Shown here: piece after piece, positions 56,853-64,000 of the stretch | Numbering within the stretch: the stretch's first letter is position 1 | Layout of the letters: each line of letters begins with the position of its first letter | Assembly (NCBI GenBank): GCA_027559495.1 | Contig: JAMXSV010000003.1 | Location: forward strand, 1,364,001-1,428,000 | Direction: 5' to 3' | Source of the DNA: Aurifilum marmelostoma | Taxonomy: Eukaryota; Ascomycota; Sordariomycetes; Diaporthales; Cryphonectriaceae | Length of the DNA stretch: 64,000 nucleotides | Position numbers and translations under genes: made by a program | Notes under the pieces: generated by a model | Database searches by the model: none | The model's input: the letters and a program-made list of their open reading frames with translations, nothing else | Told to the model about the DNA's origin: nothing

Positions 56853-59800
56853 CACCCCTGCTAGAAAGGAACTAATACTACTAACGAAGGACTAAAGAGC
56901 AGGTTATATAAGGAATATATTTGCTACTATTAGATAGATTTAGTATATAGCTCTTTAGTTATTAATCTAAGTATTACTTCTAATATAAGTAATAGCTTTA
57001 CTGCTAGTAATATACTGCATAGAAGACTTTAGAATTTATTTCTATATTCTTTAGATTATACTTCAATACCCTTCTTACCTAATATAAACCCTTATATACT
57101 TATTATATACCCTAGTTATAGCAATGCTTATTATATTTTAATAACTCTTATTTAAGAATAGTTTAGTATACTCTGCCTTAAGCAATACAGAAATACAATA
57201 GCTCTAGGAACTCTATCCTCTTCCAGCAGTAGGGCTGCTACTACTAACAAACTAATAAACTAGGTATAGCTCCTTATGCAGCGCATTAACAAACTGCGCA
57301 TATCTATTAGCAATAGCAGAAAGCTATAATCTAGTCCTAGCAAGCTTAACTCCTTACTTAAGGGCAGATTAGCAACTCTAATGCTATAGCAGCTATCAAA
57401 AACTATAAAATAGATAAACCTATTATATTTAATAGAAACCAAAAGATGCTTTAAGGATTCCTTACTTAGTGCAAGGCATACTTCTTGCACTATGCCTCTT
57501 AGTTTACTATAGAGTCAGAAAAGACTATCTTTATAGGAACTTGCCTTAAGGATAACGCTCTTATTTAGTATAAACCCTCTCTTAGAGACTACTTAGAGAA
57601 TATTACTTGCTCCAGCCTTAGAAAAGATACTACTAAAGAAATATTTTAATCCTTTAGCAGATTCAAAAAGGTTCTTAGAGAAACCTTTAGAGACCCTAAT
57701 AAGGAGAGGACTATAGCCTAATAACTTATAGCCCTGCAATAAGTCAAATTAGCCTCTATATATATAATTCAATTTAAGCAACTTGCAGCATAACTCCTAT
57801 AGGAAGATAGAAATCTTATAGAGCACTACTACTAAGGACTTAAGAATAAGGTTAAAAACGAAATTTCCAAATAGGATTAGCTAGAGGACTTTACTATATT
57901 CTCTAATATAGCAATCCGCATCAATAACCGCCTCTACAAACGACGCATAGAAAGGAAGAAAGGAAACCCATTATAGAAGTTCCAAGCTAATATAAGCAAA
58001 AAGGTGCAGAATTAAGGAAATCGACCCTAGCACCAGAGCACAGCTTACAGTAGCAGCATATATGCTAGCCCTATAGAGCTTAATATTATAAATCAATATA
58101 GCAAATATCTAGCATAAAATAACAATTAGGGATGCTATAATTATAGAAAACTAGAATACTTTGCATAAGATTATTAATAACTATAAAAGAAGCAATAGCA
58201 ATCTATCTAGGAAGAATAATAGCTTAATATCGCTACCCGATAGGAACCCAATTAGCTAAATAAAAATATCCTAATAGAGCAAGTAATAGACTCTATTAGT
58301 TATAATTCTCTTAGTTAGACTGCATATTATAATAATAGTTGCATATTATACCTCTTAGAGAAAGAAGGTTTAGGATAGTTCCTGCAGAAATCTATAGGAC
58401 AACAATAGCTTGCTATAGAAAGCAGGGCTTCTACTAAAGATAAATAATCAGATTATTCCACCAACCCTATAGATCGGGGATCTAAAGAAGGATAGAACTA
58501 AGATACTATATTATCCCTAGCCTATAATAGGCGCAACAATAACTCAGAAAATGCAGACTTTACTTCAGCACTAATAGAAGAAGATATAATAGAGATACTT
58601 ACCCTTAAAGAAGAAATACTCTAGGATAGATAGCTAGATAACCTACCCGAACTTATTATGCAATAATATATAGATAAGTTGGGAGAATCAGCATTAACCA
58701 GCCTATATAGCAGCATTAGCTTCTATAATCCAGATGCTAAGAAACAAACTAAGCATCTTATATATAGAATTCCCCTAAAGGAACTCTTCTAAAGCATTCC
58801 AATCCAGAACTATAAAGCAGAAAGAATAGAGGATCCTAGAATTAATGCATTCTACCTTAGATACTACTAATTAGCATAGATCTTATGCATCTACTATAGC
58901 TATTAAATTTACTTTGAAGAAAAAGTTAAATATAGATAGTTTCCAACTAGAGAAGAAGAATAAGTTATCCAAGCATATAAAGAACCCGAACTCTAGTTTA
59001 GGGAAGTACTAGATAAGAAGCATAATAATGCTTTTATTGGACTACTAGAAGATTGCCTAAAGCCTTGCGTAGAAAGGAAACGCAAATAGTAGCAATACTT
59101 AGTAGAAAAATGCACTATTTATATATAGAATAAAGCATATGCCTAGCATATACAATAGCGCAATAGAAAGCATTATAAGCATGCATAATAATAAGCTAGA
59201 GCATTAGCCTAGCAAGCAGCTAGAAGAACCCCAAAAGGATAGGATCGCCTATAATAGGACTATAGACAATCGGACTAGGATAGTCCCTATATAAAGCCTC
59301 TAGAACAAACTACGCTTATATTATTATTAACGCATATATCCACAAAGAAAGATATAATGCCCTATTAGATAGTAGCATATAAGGAAATTATATATCCCCA
59401 AATATTATTAATATAGCAAAGATACTATAGCAGCAGAAGGAGAAGCCCTATATACTTAATACTATAGAAGGAAAGCTAGTTGCATATAATCTAGGTATAG
59501 TCGATAAGGAGACTAATTATCTACCTATATAGACATAAGGATATACAACTAAGATTTCTTTTGATATTATAGATATAGCATATTACAATATAATATTAGA
59601 ACTTCTATAGCTTAAGGAGCATAACCCTCGAATTAATTGGACTACTAGCTAGATCTCTTGGGAATAAGCTATACCTAATAGGATAGTTGCAATTAAAGGC
59701 GCAGAACAAGACTTAGTTACTAAGGATAGCTAAGAGAGGCGCTTAAATAAGAACTTAATACATACCTCTAAATTAGCAGGGACTAATAGCTTATAGAGAA

Positions 59801-62800
59801 GGATTATAAGCGCCTTAAATCTATAGAAGAAGGTTAGGCATAGATCGAATTTATAAGTAAGCAGAAACTAGTTAGAAGGACTCGGTCTAGCATAGAGCAA
59901 TAATAATAGGCAGCAATAATAGAAATAGAAGCTATAGCCTTAGAAACTCAGTCTAGCCCAGAGCGGCTAGGATAGGCTAAGAGAAGCAGATAAACTAAGA
60001 ATTATAAAGAATTAGATAAAGCTAATTAGAATATAATATTACTGCAATATCGCCTAGGAACGCTTAATAGTATCTCCTATTCCTATAAGCAGTAATAATA
60101 GAAGAAGAACCCCTACTAATATTCAATAGTATACTATAAGAGTACTACGAATTTACTAGATTATTCTTAGGAAAGCATAAGGGATTGCTTCCTGCTAAAA
60201 CTCTAATTCAACTATAAAATACCCCTTAAGGAAGGGATAGAATTCAAAATTTTTCCCTATTTATAGACTAAATAAAGCAAGACTCGAGGCACTTAGGGAA
60301 TACCTAGATAAGAATCTTAAAAGAGGATATATTAGAGAATTACATTCTCTAGCAGGATACCCAATCCTCTTTATACCCAAAAAGAATAGCAAACTTAGGC
60401 TATGCATAGACTTTAGATAACTTAATAATATAACAATTAAGGATTATTACCCCCTGCTAAGAAGCAATAAACTATAAGATAGGACGCAAGGCGCATAATA
60501 GTTCACTGCACTCAATCTTAAAGAAGGATACTATTATATATAGATTGCAAAGGAATATAAATAGAAAGATAGCCTTTAGAACTTGCTATAGATATTATAA
60601 ATATTATATTATGCTATTTAGACTAACTAATGCACTAGCTATATTCTAATGCATAATTAACTACATCCTTTGCAAATTCCTTAATATCTTTATTATTGCC
60701 TACCTAGATAATATCCTTATTTACTTAAAAGACCTTAAGATATATAAATAATATATGCAAACTATACTATAAATGCTGCAAGATGCTAAGATATTAGTAG
60801 AACCTACTAAATATTATTTCTATACTTAGAAAGTAAATTACCTCAGATACACTCTTAAACTAGGCGCAATTTGCATATAGAAAAGATAAAATCAAAGCAA
60901 TTAAGGATTAGCCTGCATCTAGAAACCTTACAAATATTCAAGCATTCCTCGAATATATCAATTTCTATAAATAGTTTATTAAGGATTATAGCAAGGAAGT
61001 TAAACCCCTTATAGAACTCACTAAAAAAGAAATGCTATTTCATTAGGCAGAAGGATAATAGCAAGCATTCGATAAGATTAAGGATCTTATATCAAAAAAC
61101 CCAATTTGCAAAGAACTAGACCTTAGCAAAGAACTCAAGTTATATATAGATGCATTAGACTTTGCTATTAGAGCAGAACTTAATTAATGCAATAAAAAAG
61201 AACAATTAAGACTAATTGCTAACTTCTTAAAAAAGCTTAATAGACTAGAATTGCAGTATAGAATACTAGATAAGGAACTTATAGCTATTATAGAAGCATT
61301 TAGGGAATAGGAATAATATCTTATTAGCGCAAAATACTAGATAAAAGTATTCTCTAATTATAAAAATCTTACTATATTTACTATAATAAAGATACTTAAT
61401 AGATAATAAGTAAGATAGGCAGAGTATCTTATTATAGTTTAATCTTAAGATTATCTATATCTAAAGAAAAGAAAATATTAGAGCAGATGCTCTTAGCAGA
61501 AGGTTTGATTATTAGAATAAGGTTATAGAAGAAATCCAGAATATCTTTATAATAGATAAGGAAGGAAACCTTATTAATGCATATAAGGAGCTAAATACTA
61601 CCCTTAGAATCAGTCGAATAAGCAAGGACCTAGAAAATATAACTCTAGAAGAATAAGACTAATATATCCAGGGATATATACAGTGCCCCAGCATATAGAT
61701 ATTAGGGAGTTAGAGCAACCTTAGCATGGATTTCGAGATATTAGAACCTGCTAGGCCTTAAGAAGAGAGTTAAGAACCTCTTATAGAATTGCAATAGTTG
61801 CAAGAAGAATAAGGCAGAAAGATATAAGCCTTACAGATTGCTTTACCCTCTATTAGTACTAAATTCGGTTTAGCAATTAGCTAGCTTAAACTTTATTATT
61901 AAGCTATCTTCTCTTATAAGAACCCTTAACTAAAGTGCAATTTAATAGCATTCTAGTAGTAATTTGCAGACTAAGCAAGTATGCTTATTTTCTACTATAT
62001 AAGGAAGAGCAGTATAGCAAAAGACCTTATATATATATTTCTTAAAATAATTATAGCCAACTATAGCATACTATAGGAAATTATCTTAGATAGGGATAGG
62101 AAGTTCGCATTGAACTTCTAGACCTTACTTATAAAGCAGCTTAGAGCAGCTTATAAGATATTAACTGCATTCTATCTATAAATAAATAAATAAATAAAAT
62201 GCATAAATTAAATTTTAGAATAATATTTATACTATTATATTAATTATAAATAAGATAATTAGGTTAAATTATTGCTATTAGTATAATTTGCATATAATAG
62301 CGCAAATATAAATATAATAAAGGTATTGCTATTCTATATAGTATATAGGCATAACCCTATAGCATACTATAAAGCATTGCTAGGGGCAAATATAGAAGCA
62401 GCAGATAAGAAAGCTTAAAGGATTTGGAAAATCTATAAAGAACTGTAGCAAGAACTTGCATTTATTAGGGAATGAATAATAAGATACGCAAATACTAAGA
62501 GGATTAAGGAGACTAATCCTTAAGGAGGGAGATAAAGTCTATCTTTTTCAACGAAATATCAAAATAAAGAGACCTAGTAATAAGCTTGATTATAAGAAGC
62601 TTAGTCTATTTAAGATTTTGCAGAAAATCTTACTAGTTAACTATAAACTTGCACTCCCCTATAGTATAAGAATATACCCAGTTTTCTACATTTTACTACT
62701 TAAGCTAGCAGTATAGAATATAAAGATTAATAATAGCATCAAAGTTGAAGATAATAAACTAGAATATAAGGTAAAAAAAAATCCTTAAGCATAAAGAATA

Positions 62801-63149
62801 GAACAATATACTAGAATACCTAGTTAAATAGAAAGGCTACCCCTTAAGCGAAAATATATAGGAATCTCTAGAAAATATTATTAATGCACTAGAATAGCTT
62901 GCGCAATACTAGTCTAAGAAAGAATAGTTATAGCAGTAATTAGTTAGCCTATAGAAATATTGAAAATGCAGCTTATTAGTTAAAATACCCTACTAGTTAA
63001 TGAAATAAGCTACTAATTAAGAAAATACTAGTTAGGGATAGAACTAGAAGAAAAAGAAACGCACTAAGCTAGGCTAAGGGTTAGCAGCTAACTAAAGGTC
63101 TAGCTATATCCTCTAGCCTATAATTATCCAGGATACTTAGATCTAGTAG

Positions 63150-63530
63150 AGACTAACTAGCCCCCTCTATAGGCTGGCTATTAGAGGGAGGGCCCTTAGG
63201 AGCTAAGGCCTTAGCGCCTTGGTCAGCCTCTTTAGCAGCCAGACGCTTAGCCTTGGCCTCTGCCTCCTCTGCCTCTAGATGCTCTAACTCTCCCAGATTT
63301 ATTAAGCCCCGATAAATGGCCCGAGCTATCTTCTCTCTCTACATCTTCTTCTATTAGCAGAGATGCATTAACTTTAGCTCGAGATCTTCAATTTCATCCT
63401 CTAACTTTTAATGCTAGGAAGAGATATTAAGAAGCTTAGAAGAGTTGGTTAGTTTAAGAATATTGCATTTAGAATATTAGCAACGCACGCACTTAGCGCA
63501 CTAGGAAGAATCCTTAGGGGATATCTAATA
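63150..63530 (-). pseudogene. Antisense coiled-coil coding remnant near the element's 3' end
   Basis: The minus strand from about 63,345 down to 63,155 is open, reading REKIARAIYRGLINLGELEH then EAEEAEAKAKRLAAKEADQG and a Pro/Gly-rich end. Upstream of it (63,350-63,530) a RIP-damaged stretch reads AKCVRC, then LEDEIEDLELKLMHL, with stops in place of glutamines. Together it suggests a Cys-motif plus coiled-coil protein coded opposite to gag-pol. The last 190 nt are GC-rich and spared by RIP. I do not know a name for this product. Confidence 0.5.
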
Positions 63531-63751
63531 AGATTTTAAGCCCTAAGCATTATAGGAAGAATAAGGAATTATAATAATAGCTTTAGAAAGAATAATCAAA
63601 TAGAGGAACTTCTTTTGCTTTAATCTATTAGAATAAGGATTAAAAGATTTTAGTTTTGCAACTCTATTTAATATCCTAATTAGGAAGGTATAATAATGCA
63701 GCAAGATAATAGCAGGAAAACTTATAAGGAAATTATTAGGGATAATAATCT

Positions 63752-63766
63752 ATAGGAGGGAGATAA
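63752..63766 (+). other. Polypurine tract before 3' LTR
   Basis: AGGAGGGAGATAA lies immediately before the 3' LTR start, the expected site and composition of the plus-strand primer of an LTR retrotransposon. Confidence 0.75.
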
Positions 63767-64000
63767 TATTATAACCTATCTAATATATAGGTTATAATAA
63801 AGATTGCAGTATAGCATTAAGGCTATATAGAATAGACTATAAAGAGCTGAGAGTCCAATACTCTAGGATAGAACTAGCATAATGGGATTATATAAGCTAG
63901 GGTTAGGGTTATAAAGGTTGCTTAGTCGAAAGGAGTCGATATTAACTCTATTAACTAGTTAAAGGAATTGGTATTAACTTAGTTAACTAGTTAAAGGATT
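63767..64000 (+). repeat. 3' LTR, truncated by window end
   Basis: Starts TATTATAACC, the RIP-changed form of TGTTATGACC at 56,598. By hand count about 25 of the first 100 bases differ from the 5' LTR, all C-to-T or G-to-A in this copy. Confidence 0.9.

Larger units (their letters stand above)
42698..64000. other. AT-rich RIP-affected heterochromatin-like block
   Basis: From about 42,900 the composition falls abruptly to mostly A and T, rich in TA and nearly free of CA and TG. Over 21 kb only one frame exceeds 60 codons (complement 57,260-57,490), which I take as chance. Former coding frames can still be read, with stops where Gln (CAA/CAG) and Trp (TGG) codons would be. This is the classic outcome of RIP on repeats in ascomycetes. 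The interval 42,698-42,900 is the transition. Confidence 0.92.
56598..64000 (+). mobile_element. Chromodomain Ty3/gypsy (Tf1/sushi-like) LTR element, RIP-affected, right end cut by window
   Basis: The element starts with TGTTATGACC at 56,598, and the second LTR begins 7,169 nt later. Degraded domains in order: gag ending in a zinc knuckle at about 58,130-58,175 (GCYNYRKLEYFA); protease LLDSSI then GNYISP near 59,350-59,400; reverse transcriptase near 60,260-60,900 (IRELHSLAGYPILFIPKKN, then LRLCIDFR with a stop in place of Gln); RNase H and NIRADALSRR near 61,470; integrase about 61,980-62,450 (ANYSI, LDRDRKFALNF, QFAYNSAN); chromodomain near 62,750-62,900. Gene order and motifs fit Tf1/sushi-type chromoviruses. 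RIP damage is lighter here than in the tandem pair, but stops are frequent, so it is not functional. Confidence 0.87.

Noticed and set aside
57260..57490. 76-codon minus frame, the only sizeable frame in the AT-rich block
   Set aside because: Antisense to the leader or gag side of the gypsy element, with no motif. Likely chance survival.
62520..62540. AGGAGGGAGATAA similar to the polypurine tract
   Set aside because: Here it is part of the pol frame (KEGDKVYL-like), not followed by an LTR.

Overview
The window is nuclear DNA from a filamentous ascomycete (Pezizomycotina, probably Sordariomycetes). Genes are split by short introns (70-130 nt) with GTAWGT-like donors and CAG/TAG acceptors. They encode typical mould proteins: the chitin synthase chaperone Chs7, a GPI-type GH76 mannanase, a GH31 glycosidase, a GH54 arabinofuranosidase, an SRPK-like kinase and a small secreted cysteine-rich protein. 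The last third carries the mark of repeat-induced point mutation (RIP). I had no alignment tools, so exon borders come from reading splice sites and checking that the reading phase closes.

Region by region: (1) 0-8.4 kb is gene-poor, with one two-exon secreted protein (2.05-2.68 kb, minus strand) and long spacers. (2) 8.4-25.6 kb is the gene-rich core. It holds Chs7, a four-helix membrane protein, a short-chain reductase of the naphthol-reductase type, an FAD-dependent amine oxidase, then the divergent pair GH76 and GH31, and a cysteine-rich single-pass membrane protein. The reductase and the oxidase each carry a one-base frame break in a run of six identical bases. (3) 25.6-34.9 kb is a gene-poor graveyard with broken fragments, the clearest being the start of a fungal STAND/NLR-like N-terminal domain. 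(4) 34.9-42.7 kb has the GH54 enzyme, an SRPK-like kinase with DFD in place of DFG, a broken subtilisin (S8) remnant, and an alpha/beta hydrolase with a CAG-encoded glutamine tract. (5) From about 42.9 kb to the end the sequence becomes extremely AT-rich within roughly 100 bases. It has no open frame longer than about 75 codons in over 21 kb and consists of RIP-destroyed Ty3/gypsy elements.

Within the AT-rich block, a 4.9-kb gag-pol segment is duplicated head to tail (44,551-49,463 and 49,464-54,374). Only the second copy runs on into a chromodomain. A second chromodomain-type gypsy element starts at 56,598 and has its second LTR cut off by the window edge. Its two LTRs differ almost only by C-to-T and G-to-A changes, always in the downstream copy. 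A few short GC-rich islands inside the elements have escaped RIP, including an antisense coiled-coil coding stretch near 63.2 kb.

Functionally, Chs7, GH76 and possibly the cysteine-rich membrane protein point to cell-wall building and sensing. GH31 and GH54 point to breakdown of plant or fungal glycans. The STAND fragment, kinase and S8 remnant lie within 10 kb of each other, beside heterochromatin. This resembles the rapidly turning over self-recognition or cell-death gene stock of fungi, but that link is inference only.
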